Below are positions 14,720 through 27,897 of a DNA stretch of 64,000 nt, one piece after another. This DNA is from Fistularia commersonii. Taxonomy: Eukaryota; Chordata; Actinopteri; Syngnathiformes; Fistulariidae. Location: the NCBI GenBank assembly GCA_037954325.1, contig JBBMNZ010000026.1:4219501-4283500 (forward strand), given 5' to 3'. The translations under genes were made by a program, and so were the position numbers. The notes under the pieces are model-generated. The model ran no database searches, was not told where the DNA came from, and worked only from the letters and a program-made list of their open reading frames with translations. Positions within the stretch are counted from its first letter, which is position 1. Each line of letters opens with the position of its first letter.

Positions 14720-14800
14720 AGTATATATACATACAGTATGTATGTATGTAAGTATGTATGTGTTTGTGTGTGCATGTGTGTGAATATATATATATATGTA
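14720..14800. repeat. Compound TATG / GT / TA microsatellite
   Basis: Successive tracts of GTATATATAC, (TATG)n, TGTGTG and (TA)n. Confidence 0.85.
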
Positions 14801-17196
14801 GTTAGTTATTTTAGCGATTCTCTGACTTTTTTTTTTTTATTTAACGCTCATATTTAAATCACACTTATATCAACTCTTATTGTTCATCTGCCTTCATTTC
14901 CTTCTGGATCAAGAAAGTATCTCTACTAACTCTGAACTTCATCATGCCACAGTCTTATTTCCACATTTCTCAGCTATTTCAATGTTAGTATTATCTTCCC
15001 ACAACTTCACATGTTCAGAGGATACCAAGACTGATTTACATCAAAACACTCTCAACAATTATGAGAGAAAAATACGCCTGGTTAAAGGCTTTACTCCATT
15101 TAGCTGGACTCAAGACACCCTTTAATATTGAGCTATTTATGTCTATTTATGAACTATTTATTTCTAGTGGTATTTATACGTTCTCCAAATTACATTGCGA
15201 GGGATTTGGTTACTTCTTTCCAAAATGAATTCTGCTAATTTGATTGTTATCCTCATTTGATTGTGGATCTAGAGCAAATACAAGCAAATTAATCCCTGAA
15301 AAATAAGAACAGGAACTATAAAAGATTGTAAAGGTCGGTCTGTCTTGTCATAAGAAGAAGCGACACTGAAGATGTTTCTACCACAACACAGTTGGTGAAA
15401 TAATATAAGCAAAAAAACAGTAGATGCAGGGGAAATGTTTTTTTTTTGACTATAAAATTAAAAATTGGCACATCAAAACATGTCAGTGCTTCTTGTGAAC
15501 TGAGCACATTTATGTGTGAAGTGGCGCTTCTCTTACCTGGCCACCTTATCTTATGTCTGCAGTTGACTGACATGAAAAACAGGCAGCGCATTGAGTCTTT
15601 TTTGATTTACCTGATATTTGTACAAATCTAACTATATAAGGCATGCGTGCCTCCTCACGCCTGTAACTTCCTTTTATAATTCGTGAAAAGATGCTGCCTT
15701 ACGAGATATTGGTGAAACTCTACTCACCAGAAAAATGTCTGCAGTACAGACTCCAAGGACAATTTCTTACCGCACTTTAAAGAACAGCAAGGCGCATCAC
15801 TACTCTAAATTAAAGTATAAAACCAAAACAATGAAAAGAAAAGCCTAGAGCTCAGGTATACTACAAGCATAAGTGAAAGCTGAGGCAATGTTCCCATGTG
15901 CAAGTTAAAGAAAGCGCAGACTTTAATTCCAAATACTTTAACATTTTATCAGGGTCTTATTGAGTTACTTCAAACCAAAGTCTTCCCTCAAACTGTAAAC
16001 AAAACTATGCAGATATATTTGTATGTTTTTTTGTTATCTAAAAAAAAAAAGTATGGTCGTTCATACTGAGTTTTATCCTTAATAACGTGAATGTGTGATA
16101 ATAAATCCAAAAACTGAATTTAGAGACCTGAATAAAAATTGCAAGGACTTAATTTTTTCAAATATGTTGACAGCTCTGAGTCAAATCCACTTTGTTGTGC
16201 AATTATCAATGTTGAGCAAAATCAAATCTGATTCAATGATTCAAACTCCTGTTGTTTGTAGTCCATCTTTATGCCTGCGATGATCGGCTATGAGTATCAT
16301 AGTCAAAGTTGTATCTAGCTGGACACATGAATTTATCAATAACTACTAACACCAATGGTATCATAGCGTTGTAAAAATACAAAAAAAGTAATAAAGAATA
16401 GATACAATTGTTATGGCCTGATATTCAAAAATCGCATCATCTCTGGGAAAATCTGAAAAAGCCAATTTTAGTTTGAAAATATTGAGATTTTGTCATTCTC
16501 GGTGGCACTCAAAGAATAGGAAATATATGAAAATGAATTCAAAAAGCATGTTTTGGAAGAGATATATATCTTAACCAAAGAAGTGGCTACTGAGATGGTG
16601 AATTGTTCTCATATCATGAACTCCATTTGTTGTTCGCATAAACATTCAGAGAGTAGCACATGAGATAAAAAAAAAAATGTGCAGTAGGAGACAGAAAACA
16701 GAAACCGGGAAAGTGACCTCAAAACTCTGGTCCTGTTTTCATTACAGCCAGACATTTTTAGACAGTCATCCATTAACTCTGCTGCGTTCCCATACTGTCA
16801 GCCCCTCGTGAAACCAAAGGGGGCATGCCAACTGAGGGCATTCAGCAGGCAGGCAGGTAAGAACCAGCGCTGCACCCTCCACGAGCACCATGGGAGTAGG
16901 AGGAAGGAGGGAGGTGCAGACAGTGGACTATAATATGAATGTCACTGCAGTAAAATATCTTTAAAGAGAGTATGACGGATTGGAGCATCAGCTCAATGTG
17001 AAAAGATGTTCTTGAAGGGATGGGAATAACCAGAATGAGGGTAAGTACGTTGATAGAGAAATGGCTGCTGTGTCTCAGCAAAAGAGGCTTTGTGAAAGAT
17101 AAGACTGCAAAGGAAAAAAAAGAGTTAAGAGAAAGGAGAAGAAGGTGCACGCGCTCAAGAGTTACCATTCGGTCTGGTTGGCGATGCGTATCTTAC

Positions 17197-17277
17197 CTCT
17201 GAGCCCATGTGTTCCGTCTGTGTTGTACGGTCAGTCATTTGGCGGTCTCTCATCTTCATAGCAGCTTTGGCACTCTC
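17197..17277 (-). CDS. ccser1: ccser1 internal exon f with TQTE motif (81 bp, phase 0)
   Basis: Minus-strand exon with acceptor tttgtaaacag and donor CAGAG|GTAAGA. It encodes 27 codons: ESAKAAMKMRDRQMTD, then RTTQTE, then HMGSE. The first part continues the coiled coil of the preceding exon; TQTE corresponds to the STQTE that I recall at the same place in CCSER1. RTTQT fits the [K/R]-x-TQT form bound by dynein light chain LC8; binding is inference. The strong donor means at least one more coding exon lies downstream on the minus strand, but I could not identify it in 1-17196. Confidence 0.88.
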
Positions 17278-20200
17278 CTGTTTACAAATAAAACACACTG
17301 TCTGTGATCGCCAAAAGAAAAAAGGAACATCAAATGCATATAAATTAGAACAGCTAAATGTTATCCTCGTGGATAGCATTAACTGTGAATAGGATTTAGG
17401 CCTTGCCTTGACACAGAACATCAACCATAACTTTAAATAACTTAAAACGTTGAGCATGATGCCTTTGGAAATCGCTCGCTCCTACAAGTGGACGAACTGT
17501 AGTGAAATTATTGTACTGCCAAATAATAAAGCAGAGGCCACTCAAAAATTGTAACGTCAAATGCATAACATAGACGTTCAACCAGGAGGAAAGGCCCTTG
17601 TGGAAAATAATAAATAGGTGGTTCTACTGCTAGATATAGAGACAAAAACCTGCAGAGAAATATGCGTACCCTTTCCTGCAAAATAAATTCTACCATGATA
17701 AGAAACCTGCAGACTGTTACGTTACCCTTGTGTGACCAGTAAGAGAAAATGATAAAACAGAACATAGTGTCCAAAGTGAGCATTTTATTACTGATAAGTC
17801 AGACATGCTCACTTCAGAGTTTTCATTGGCAAGAAACCTTGATTGGTTGAAAGTTAAAGTGACTAGAAAATATAGAGAAATTCATTAACCCTGATTAAAA
17901 TGTATCGACCAAATTAGGACAGGCCACAATAACAGGTTAAAAATAAAGAGAAATATTTCAGGAATAAGGACAGACCATTTAAGATGCAGCTCAAGGCAGA
18001 AATCCTCAACGGAAGTAAGCTGACAGATCATTTCAAAAGACGAAAAATAAATAAGTGATGTGAAAAACAAGTCCCAGTCTCCACAGTTAAATGTTGCAGT
18101 CTGAGCAAAAACCTTTAACATGATTCATTAGTACCGAGGAGAAAACTGCTTAATATTGACTGCTAGTGATGTGACTATATCTAAGCTATGGCAGACATGG
18201 CTGTCCAATTGGCAAAAAGTCATAGATCATATGTGACTTCAGTAAACTATCCCATTAAATTATATTGTTTATTTTAGGACAGTGAACTGTGAAATATAAT
18301 GGAAAAAACGGAATTATTAAATATAAAAACAGCAGCACGGTGGCACAGGGGTTAGTCATAGCACAAAAGGACCCTGGTTCAATTCTGGCAAGGGGACCTT
18401 TCTGTGTGGAGTTCACATGTTCTCCCCATGGATGGGCAATATAAAAACAGAAATAAAATCATACAGTTTCATAGTTATGAGTCGAATCTAGCTGATGGTA
18501 ACACATATAAAACAGATCTATATGCACATTCAGATCTTATATTTGTGCATAAATAAAACAAGACTTAGGTCTTGTAACATTAAAGTATGTTGAACACAGG
18601 GGTATGACCTGGAAGCACTGTAGGTGTGGTAACCATATATGATAAGGAAAAGCCCAAGGCTAACAAATCTAGGTACCCTTACCTAGCTAATAGAAACCGA
18701 TGCATGCAATTGCAAGTTTTCATTTAGATTTGGATCTGATATTCAGGTAAGGCTGCTCAGTTCTGCTCTGTTGCCAATTACTTCCAGCGACCTCTCCCAT
18801 GGAATGTGGTATCCACCAAAAGTGAATTCACAAATGCAGCATTGCAAAGTCATGGACCGTGCTCACAATAAATGTGATTGACTTAAAGACTGAATGTTAT
18901 TTGGACTGTTATGGAGTGATACTGGGTTCAAGATACACCAAAATCCCTGGATCTTTCTTGATTTTAAAATATTAACATCATTTTGAGGCATCAAGAGCCA
19001 CAATTTCAGAATGCTTTACTCAGCCATTGCTGAGAAAATTATCTCAAGTACTATCACATTGAGAACGTTTAAGAAAAAAGACATGAATTCAAGCTTCAAA
19101 ATACTGAGCCCTTCCATCTCTGAGTGCCACGTGTGCAGTCGATGGAAAAGCTCTATGCTCAGAACATGTTTATGACGCAGGTCAATAAAAATCTAGCAAT
19201 CTATTTTAAATCATAATAAACAATATATACGTGAAAGGACAAGAGACAAAAGTAACCTCATCAAAAAGCATTTGATAGGTACTCAACATCAGATATTCCT
19301 TGGCATCACAGAAATTCAGCTAAATATTAAAATATGAACTTGTAACGTGTTACTGTTCTATACTGGTCGTGGAGGTTCATCCTAACAATGAACATCCATT
19401 AAAAACTGATGACCATCTGCAGCGGCAAATGACCCCTCACTTTGAAAGAAGGTGTACCTTCAGTCCTTAAATGAAATCAGGCACTTAGTAACGACATGTT
19501 TAAATCTACGGAGATGAACATGGTATTCAATACCTAAAACTGGTTTAATCAGCATTTTTGAGACTTCACTGTACCATTAATGTTACAGTTGTTGAATGAA
19601 CAGATATTGATACATTATCATCGTATTTCAGTGTTACGGTCATTTTTGTGTGTGAACCTCAGACTAATTATTGTCCCCGACACTGCTGGGAGTTTATATA
19701 TGCAATAAATCTTAAAATCACACAAGCAGATATCGTTTTTCCAACTTTACATAAACTTAATACCAAGTTTTAATTAATATAGTTTCCTTGTGAAATTAAT
19801 AACGGGATATGAAATCCAAACAATTTGTGCTCTGGCCAGCAAAAATAACAATTATATTGATTAGTTAGAACAATAGGATAAAAAATATTTGTGTATTCAA
19901 TGTGCTAAAAATTTAACTTCTACTAATAATAATGAATTTTCTAAAATGACAACCTGGCTGGGTCTCAGGCTATAAAAAAAAAAAAACACCCACCTTGAGA
20001 AATTTTGGAAGCAAGAAGAAAACTCATGCCCTGAGCAGACACAAGGTGTAAGAGTCATAAGATATTATCCCAGTAACTGGCTGAGTGCCCGATGAAAATG
20101 ACAGGTTTGTCAGTGTGGAAGTATGGAAACCAAAGTGCCTCATTTTCAGCATTATCTCTACTCTAAATCAACAGGCTTACAAAGAAAGAGTGCGCTGTTC

Positions 20201-21130
20201 CTGGGGGGATGTGAAGATCGTTCTTTCAGTCCAATAAGAACAAAGGGAGAGGCCAGGAGGAGTGAGAATAATTACATGTGAGAGCCGGAAAGAGATCAAA
20301 CAAACAGATGCTAAATGAGACTCAAGTCAGTGGGTTGGAGAAGCATCTCTCAGAGCGCCGCTAAACAGCCTAGTATTAAGTACCTAGCACATTGCTGTGA
20401 CACAGTATAGCAGGTGATAAATTGGTGACTTAAAGATAGCAATCGCGATGCAATATGGACCAATTTTGTTGAGGATCTCATGACTCCACAACCAAATGGA
20501 TGGGGAAAAACATAATGTGCTACATACTGAGCAAATGAGATTTATATTTGCATTCCATCAACACATAATACTTTAATTTCATATATCCAAACATGGAAAT
20601 TACTTTGCTTCCCTACAGTTTTTACAGTGGCAATTTTCATAAAAATTATATTCTTGGCTGCAGTGGGCCCCTAATAACTCTGCTATTGCATTAAGTTGGC
20701 AGGAACAAGCAGTTTACATAAACAAAGACAGAAAAGATGGGCTTCCTGGTGTAGCGCCATGTCATATTGATGGTGTGACTTCAAGCCAACGTCAAACCAT
20801 TCTCACATTCATTTCCCCTCTAATTTTGTGGTCAGTCTTTTCCTGTCACTCCATCCTCTCGACTGATTTGGTCTCATGTTTCAACGGAGAGATGGGAACA
20901 AAAAAGGAAAGTCGCTATCAAAAGCAAAATATTCCATTTCTTTTTAAAAATCATCATGATTGGGATTCACAGTTAAGAAAAAAAAACACCTAATAATTGC
21001 ACTTCAACCTTCATTATGTTTTGACTGATAATTTTGACTAATCCTCACTGTCACTAGAATTGATCACATCTCTTTTATTCCTGTTTTTAAACCTGCTTAT
21101 TGTTTTGTACATTTAGTAAAGAATTTGTAC
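17278..21130 (-). other. ccser1 intron between exons e and f
   Basis: 3.85-kb AT-rich intron bounded by GTACAA (5', at the high coordinate) and tttgtaaacag (3'). Apart from the short SINE at 18333-18437 no element is recognised. A moderately GC-rich block at 20190-20390 has no exon-like borders. Confidence 0.8.
18333..18437 (+). mobile_element. 3'-truncated V-SINE-like element in a 13-bp duplication
   Basis: CAGCACGGTGGCACAGGGG, then TTAGTCATAGCAC, form a tRNA-like A-box region. CCTGGTTCAATTCTGGC is the B box. TTTCTGTGTGGAGTTCACAT, then GTTCTCC, is the central domain of V-SINE-type fish elements as I recall it. The copy stops after this domain, without the usual tail. It is flanked by perfect direct repeats AATATAAAAACAG at 18320-18332 and 18438-18450. 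Confidence 0.82.
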
Positions 21131-21208
21131 CAGTTCACTTTGTAGTCTGATAATCAGCTCCTCTTTCTCTCTCAGTTGTTGATGCAAAGTCTCCTCTTTT
21201 GCGGGATC
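21131..21208 (-). CDS. ccser1: ccser1 internal exon e, coiled coil (78 bp, phase 0)
   Basis: Minus-strand exon with acceptor ctttcttttcag and donor CTG|GTACAA. The 26 codons start DPAKEETLHQQL and continue REKEELIIRLQSEL. The heptad-like spacing of Leu/Ile with many Glu, Lys and Gln predicts a coiled coil, the domain that gives the CCSER family its name. CCSER1 has a KEKDELI--LQ-EL stretch here, as I recall it. The donor is weak: the last exon base is G, but intron positions +3 to +6 are ACAA and reading through meets a stop after five codons. It is symmetric and could be a cassette exon. Confidence 0.88.
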
Positions 21209-21424
21209 CTGAAAAGAAAGAAGGCAGCATGTTACTGTCATGTTACACATTACTTAAACCAAGACGCGCTCCAAAAACTGACGCTGCTTTACGATTAAAA
21301 AAGGAACGTATGAAATCAAACAGCGTGACAAATGTCTGTCACTTAGAATTGATTTTTTTTTTTCTGCAATTCTGTAAAGGCAAGTGATTTATGTTTGTTC
21401 ACATGGTACTTGCTTGTTTGTATA

Positions 21425-21710
21425 CAGGACTGTCTCAGAAAATTAGAATATTGTGAAAAAGTTCTCTATCTTCTGTAATGCAATTAAAAAACAAAAATTA
21501 CTTTTTCATGATATTCTAATATTTTGAGATAGGATTTTTGAGTTTTCTTAAGATGTAAGCCATAATCAGCAATATTAAAACAATAAAAGGCTTGTAATAT
21601 TTCAGGTGATTTGAAATGAATCCAGAATGTATGACATTTTTTTTTTTGTAATTGAATTACAGAAGATAAAGAACTTGATCACAATATTCTAATTTTCTGA
21701 GACAGTCCTG
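21425..21710. mobile_element. 286-bp inverted-repeat element, Tc1-like MITE
   Basis: The termini are near-perfect inverted repeats of about 40 bp: CAGGACTGTCTCAGAAAATT, then AGAATATTGTG, with the reverse complement at the right end; two mismatches occur late in the repeat. The left flank is TA, as for Tc1/mariner targets; the right flank is TG then TA, so one target copy may have mutated. The interior has no transposase and contains a partial third copy of the terminal motif (GATATTCTAATATTTTGAGA). It resembles a non-autonomous Tc1-like family common in fish, from memory. Confidence 0.85.
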
Positions 21711-22924
21711 TGTATGTGTCTATTTGTATGTTTTGTGTGTGAGCATATAATAAATCCATCATTAGGTGAAGGCTGCAGGACTATGGTCTTCTCTATTCTC
21801 TCTCTCAGGCTATGTGATAAAACTGGTGTGTCCTATGGCGGCACCCCAGAGATCATAGCACTTCAACATGACCTTGTGTTGTCAGCAAGTGGGGGAATGG
21901 AAGCGACACATTCTGAATACTACAGCAGGAGACAGGGGAAAGCAAAAATGGATAATTGTTTTGAGAAAGTGGACCGTGTTTTTCTTTTTAAAGACTGGAA
22001 AAGGAGTAACTTCAGCTGTATTAAGGGGACAGAGCTGATACGTGAATGCAAAAGAGGGGCTGACAGAAATTAATGATTGTGTTGTTGTTGTTATTGACTC
22101 ACAGTGTATGACTTGGCAATACTTTGCTGAAAATGATCATTGATTGATTGATTAATTAAAGCCAACACTTGCAGGACACTTGTTTTCACAACCTGGCAGA
22201 GGGGCATCCATGTGAAACTTTTCAAGTATCTCCCTTTAAATTCTTCATGTATGTTATCAATGAGTACTAATGACAATACCATTTTATTCCTGGTGACAAC
22301 TCTGAAAAAGAAGCAACAAAAAGTTTGCAATGTAACAAAATTTCTAAAAAATGGACGAGAGTGTCGGGTATAATAAAATGACGAAATCATAAAAAACTGT
22401 CACTATACGATAAGAATCACATTCAACAGCTAAAGGCCACGTCATCCTGCTTTGGTGCTGGTAAAATGCTAATGTTAAAAGCGTTAAAAGTAATGATGAA
22501 ACTCCCAGGTAACCATAAATTGCAGCGAGGGTTTTTGTTGAATTATGTGGTCACTTCTTTTAGGATCCATTAAGTCTGGCAGTGGCAATTTGTATTGGCA
22601 GCAATGTTTGGAAGCTTCATTTGTGTATACCAGATTTAAGTGCACTGCGGTATTTCAGTCGACAAGAGATAGAAGCACGGCTGACCTTTTCTTAATCTGC
22701 ATGTGAAAGGAATTACTTCATCTTAGTTAAATGAAACATTTGGACAATGCAGGTTTTTAACACTTTGCACAGAGCCCCAAACCAAAGCAAGCCATTATGA
22801 TAAATGAAAATGTTTGACTTAGTTATTGGGCGGATGGGTAGCGAAACTGTAAACAGCGAGACTGAGTAGGAGGGTCAAAAGGAACTTATTTAAAAGGAAA
22901 AGAAGAACTGAAGTCAGAGAGACA

Positions 22925-22962
22925 AGAGAGAGAGAGAGCGAGAGAGAGAGAGAGAGAGAGAG
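22925..22962. repeat. (GA)n microsatellite
   Basis: About 19 GA units with one GC interruption. Confidence 0.92.
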
Positions 22963-24289
22963 CTAAATGACAGATGGAAGCTATGGCTGTATCTTCATGA
23001 CCATTAAGCTATGGGAGGAAAAAAAGGGGTATGCAAATAAGAGGTATATGGCAGTTGGCGGAGGGGTGTAAGGAAAAGGGGACAGAAATAGAGGAGCAAC
23101 AGAGAAGAGGACAGAGAGGGCCTCGGGCTGACTACGATGATCTGGAACCATGGGGAGCCATCTAGCTGAAGGACTTTTGAGGTCAGAAGGAGTCTACAGG
23201 GAACCATAGAACTTAATCAACGCCCTCAGAATGACCCTTATGAAGCCTGTGCATTCTGGACAGAAAGTGATAATTCTCTCTAATTTCAATCCCAGTTAGA
23301 ACTACAGGACTTGTATGAAAAATCAATGGCCTGCTTCCCGTGAAAGCAAACATGGACGGCTTGTTATATTTTGTGGTGCGTTCAAAGGTGAAAACAAGTC
23401 ACTACGAAAATAACTCAGTTACAGAATAGCAGGCGAAAAAGGGGAAAAAATTCCAGTTAGTCCCAAACATCATTCTCTAGACAAGCGGCAAAAAGTGTTA
23501 AATGTAACTTTTTTACATATTCACTTTTATTGTTTAAGTAAAAGTCGTCACACACACTACTTCCGGGGCGGAAAAAATCTCCCCACTCTTCTTCACTCTG
23601 TCCTCCTCTTCTCCTCTCTGTCATAACTACCAAACTCAACTGTTTTTGTTGAAGACAGAGTGTTTTGTGAGGCTTTCATACAAGCTAATGGAAGTTAAAA
23701 TTAGAGCCGGCCTGTAAGGGGTCGTACAAAGCCTGTAAACGTGAGTGGCTGAGCTGTTTCTTACCTTGCACAAGATTTTCATTACTGTCAGGCGCTTCCT
23801 CATCATCTTTTTTTGAAAAACTTTTTCATAAAATTCCCTCGACACGCTGCATCTCCTTCTTTTCTCCTTTATGCTCTGGACTTACACTGAGCCATCATTT
23901 TGACAGGAGTGACTAAACGAACTCAAAGGCTTAATAAGTCATGTCTGGCCAAACCATTTTTGTGTTGGGGCTGGGTGTGTTCTTCACCACTACTTCAAGG
24001 ACAATAGAAAAGAAAATTAACAAATAAAAAAATAGAAAGGCTTTATGTAACTACATACTTTTCCACAAGAAGTGAAAAATTATTCCTGATAATAATAGTA
24101 TGGCTGGAGCACCGGCCGTACTTAGGGGATAGAAAATCATTCACGAGAAGTTGCACAAGAAATCCAATTTTGATTTTTTTTGAAACATTTCCACCAATAC
24201 ATGTACTTTCAGCTAGACAGCTAGTCCAAAAGAAGACATGCAGCCACAACAGCAGACTTTGACTTTGACACTCGCAGGCTATTTGCAGA

Positions 24290-24470
24290 AATAACTTGCA
24301 TGTGTACCAATGCAAACACGTCCAGGTATATGGACAATATGCAAAGCCCATATAGACAGGCAGGGTTTGAACCCGAGCTCATAACTTTCCTGGAAGGGGA
24401 GAGTTCTAACCACAGCGTCACCTGACCAGGCAGGCTTTTCCGTGCCACAGATTTACTCACGATTTGCACT
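24290..24470 (-). mobile_element. Degraded V-SINE-like element, minus strand
   Basis: On the minus strand, CAGGTGACGCTGTGGTTAGA is the A-box region and GGGTTCAAACCCTGC the B box. A diverged central domain follows (GGCTTTGCATATTGTCC for the usual GAGTTTGCATGTTCTCC). No tail is visible. Confidence 0.65.
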
Positions 24471-27400
24471 TTATCTCACTGGAGCGGGAAAGGCATGGCT
24501 TTGACAAGATGTGTCCTTTGGCATAAAGCAAAGGATGTAGATTTATTTGCGCTGCCTCTCCCCACTGTCCAAGTAATTAAATTGCCTTTAAAATGTTCTA
24601 GTCAATGGGAAGGCAGCGAGACATCCCATCGTCCGGTATCCAGAGACTTACACCAAGTACATGACAAATACTGTTCTTAAAAATCAAGGTCAAATACATT
24701 TATACCAGGGGCAGCTGGACTTGACTGTTAATGCGAAAAGTGCGGTATCATTTCATGTCTGAAATAATGGGATACCAGTTGGTACATATACCTTTGTAAA
24801 TAAAACATTTTATACTGAATTGAATACATTTGTCAGGGAATAAAATCTAATACAAAGTAGGCCCAGAAAACAATGAAAACAGGAAAAATATTAATTGCTA
24901 TTGATAAAATAAAGAGTACAGATATTTTTATATTATGTTTCTAATTGCATAGACCTTGAATTGATTTGTTTATCACTGTGCCTCAAACCTCATTTTGTAT
25001 GGACATTGTTGAGAAATAAACCCACATAGAGAGAAAACTCCAATTTATGTATGAGCTGTACTCGGGACACAATGTTAATTTTTTTAACCAAATTGAGAAG
25101 TTTTGCTCGGTGCCTCCATGGTGATAAAAACATACAGAATACACACGCATGTTCAGAAATGGAAATACAAAAACAAAACCCATCAGCACTCAAGCCTGTT
25201 TACCTGGCTTTACCAAAATGGCGTGCATACTCATAGATAAGGATGTTGTTTTTTCTGCTACCAGCACTCACACACAGCATAAATAATAGCCCTGAAAAAC
25301 CACTAACACGCAGTGAAAATTAATGCATTAGACAGCTTCTAAAATTAATGTCAAACCCAGACAGAAGGCTTTTACAAATGAACTACCTGGCGACAGCATC
25401 ACTAAGTACATTCCATGTACCTGTTATATTGCATCAATATTTGTGCTTAAAATTCTTATGTGCGACAACTGCATGACAATAGCCACCCTGAGTTGACAAG
25501 AGTCAAAATCATTCAAGATCGTCTACTTCACGATTTTGTAAAAAGGTTGACCTAAAAATTACCTTTACCTTTAATTGCCTTTACTCCAAATCCATGGCCC
25601 TCCACATCCATTTCAGGTGTGCCACAATGTTCTAGGTAACTATGGCCTAAAAAACAGTATTTCAGCCCCTGAATGTAAGAAAACAAAGGCCAAAAGCCCA
25701 CACAACAATAACCTAAAAACAAGATTTCAGATTTATGCATTGAGTCCTCAGGGTTTCAACACTTGTTAGCATGCACGCATGAGTGTGTTTCATCAACAAT
25801 GTATACGTCTTCAGAGTGAATCATAAATCTCAAAGTCAACTGTAAGTCATAACATTTTACATAACATAAGGTTTATACATATATAAACCTGTAGGTTATT
25901 GCATATCAGAGATCTGACAACATTGAGGGTATTTAATACACTTAAAATGCCAGCATGCAGATTGTTTATTGTTTGCAATATAGTGTTGATGGGCATTGTT
26001 ATTTATGAACTAACATTTAACTACTTGAAAAAGACACATCCATCACAAGCACACACCTCAATGCTGACGCAGACGCCATATTTTGTCAGCCGGCTTGCGT
26101 ATTTCAGTCAGAGTATCACTTCAAATCACAGTGTAATAACTGGAGGGTGAGGGGCGGCATCGGTGGCAAAAAGAACCAATGTGAGGAAAGATATCGCCTG
26201 TACAACGGTATTATCTCAATCGCAATACCACAGACGAGTTCACCACTGCCCTTCTTTGTGGATTTCATACAGAAGCCTCCAGATATGAAAAAAGTGTTAT
26301 GACGCAAACCTCCGAAAAGTAAAGTAGAGACGTATTTACCTGCTCCGACTATTCAAACCTTTCAGTGGCTGCAAAGCCGACACTTTGCCGCATGGCAATA
26401 CTTGGGTAATCCAAAGAGCTGTTCCCTGACGATATCCTCGACATACAACGCCAGACTGTGAGCTGCTTGATTTTTGTGAAATTAGCACTGAGAGATTTTA
26501 AATATACCATAAGTAAGAGGTTGAAACGGTAATAAAATGCAGTGATATACTGTAGTTAAAGTTGCCAAGACAGAAACAACCAGACATCTTGGGCATTAAG
26601 TATGAAGTAAGTTGCTGGTTGCGCAGATCTGGCCCATAAACTTCACATATAGCTCAGTCTTGAATATATTCATTAAGATTGATGAAGAGCATATCCGTTC
26701 CAAGGAGCCTTCCATGCTGCTTTTAAAACACAACATAATGAACACTTTTTCCTGTCTGGTGCACTGGTTTGCCTGGACTGGGCTTGTCACTACTTTTGTC
26801 AGATTTGCTCAACCTTTAACACTCTTATCACATGTAGCATTTTCCTATTCAGCTTCATATTTATCCAAATGACCAAAATAATAATGCATGATTGTGGAAA
26901 CCTGGAAGGTAGTTATTTAATTTCATTTTTTTGTGTTTGTATTACATTTACCCATTTAACTTTAACTAGTTTTTCTAAGCTTTTGGATCAAGATCCAATA
27001 TTTCATGTTGCCTCCTGCACATTCCTTTGTGAATTTGATGATGTAAAATTATTAATTTCTTAATTAAATTCTTAAAAATTATGACAACCTTTTTGTTTCA
27101 TAGTCAAAAGACATCTCGCACCTTTTACCAAATGGTACCAAGTATTTTCAGTAAATGTTTGGGCCTGTTACCTGGCAACAACAATCGATTATGATGTAGT
27201 TTTCCAAAAAGTAGCTTTGGTTCAGTCCTTTGAAATACAGTAGAACACTGTAACTAGGACAAAATCTGGCAAAAATCATGTCACTGGCGTCGGGTCTAAA
27301 TTAAACTGGGTCGTACTGACACCGCAGCCTCTCAGGTGGATACCATAGATTATTTTTACACGGTCGTTTTCCGGAGTGCCAGGGCAAATTCTCTTCTCCT

Positions 27401-27539
27401 TGCCCCTCCTTCAATCCCTTTTTCATCACAGCCTACCCTCTTTCTTTCTCTGTCCTGCCTCCTCTAAGAAATCTTCTCACTTTTTCTTCTTTCCCACCAA
27501 CAATTTCATGCACTTCTGTATTCATTTTCTGCTCTTTTA

Positions 27540-27800
27540 TTCTTTGTTATGTCTCCACTTATATAGCGCTTTCAACACCTTGCTGTTTCAAATTGCTTTG
27601 CGCTGGATCTCACATTCAGCTATTCACACGTGCACTCACCCACCGATGACAGCAGGGCTGCCATGCAAGGTGTCTAACACACTGTCGGGAGCAACTGGGG
27701 GGGTTCAACATCTTGCCCTCTTGTCTTTGGCACACAGACAAGAGGAGCTCCTTATTGAACCGCCAACGCTCCAATTGGAGACGCAACCGCTCCTAGTAAC
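27540..27800 (+). repeat. Dispersed fish repeat with TATATAGCGCTTT start
   Basis: CACTTATATAGCGCTTTCA at the start, CACATTCAGCTATTCACACG in the middle, GATGACAGCAGGGCTGCCAT and TCTTGCCCTCTTG later, and a tRNA-like GAACCGCCAACGCTCC at the end. The order matches a dispersed element that I recall from many fish genomes. A second, poorer copy is at 33975-34165. Confidence 0.65.
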
Positions 27801-27897
27801 ATAACCTTATTTGAACAGAATGCATTTCTTCTGTATGTGCCTGAACTAATGCTTAATCTGTCTTTTTATCCCCCCCGTGACACGATCTATGACCTGT

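Larger units (their letters stand above)
10437..17196. other. Probable ccser1 intron sequence, no gene recognised
   Basis: AT-rich sequence between the SINE and the 81-bp exon. It holds an AC tract, a mixed TATG/TA microsatellite and AAAT-type runs near 11735-11760 and 13905-13940. The block 12420-12480, with TAATTAAGAGC, is slightly more complex. No splice-bounded frame matching the rest of CCSER1 was found. Confidence 0.6.

Noticed and set aside
15529..15560. Possible 20-30 bp minus microexon with donor GTAAGAG
   Set aside because: Too short to judge, and no expected CCSER1 segment to match.
23760..23820. Exon-like minus segment ending in GTAAGA and coding an acidic peptide
   Set aside because: The two surrounding ccser1 exons already join in phase 0, no matching CCSER1 segment exists there as far as I recall, and the acceptor is unclear.
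25552..25769. Open minus frame of 62 codons, with a possible acceptor acattcag
   Set aside because: No donor in frame and no similarity to CCSER1 or another family.
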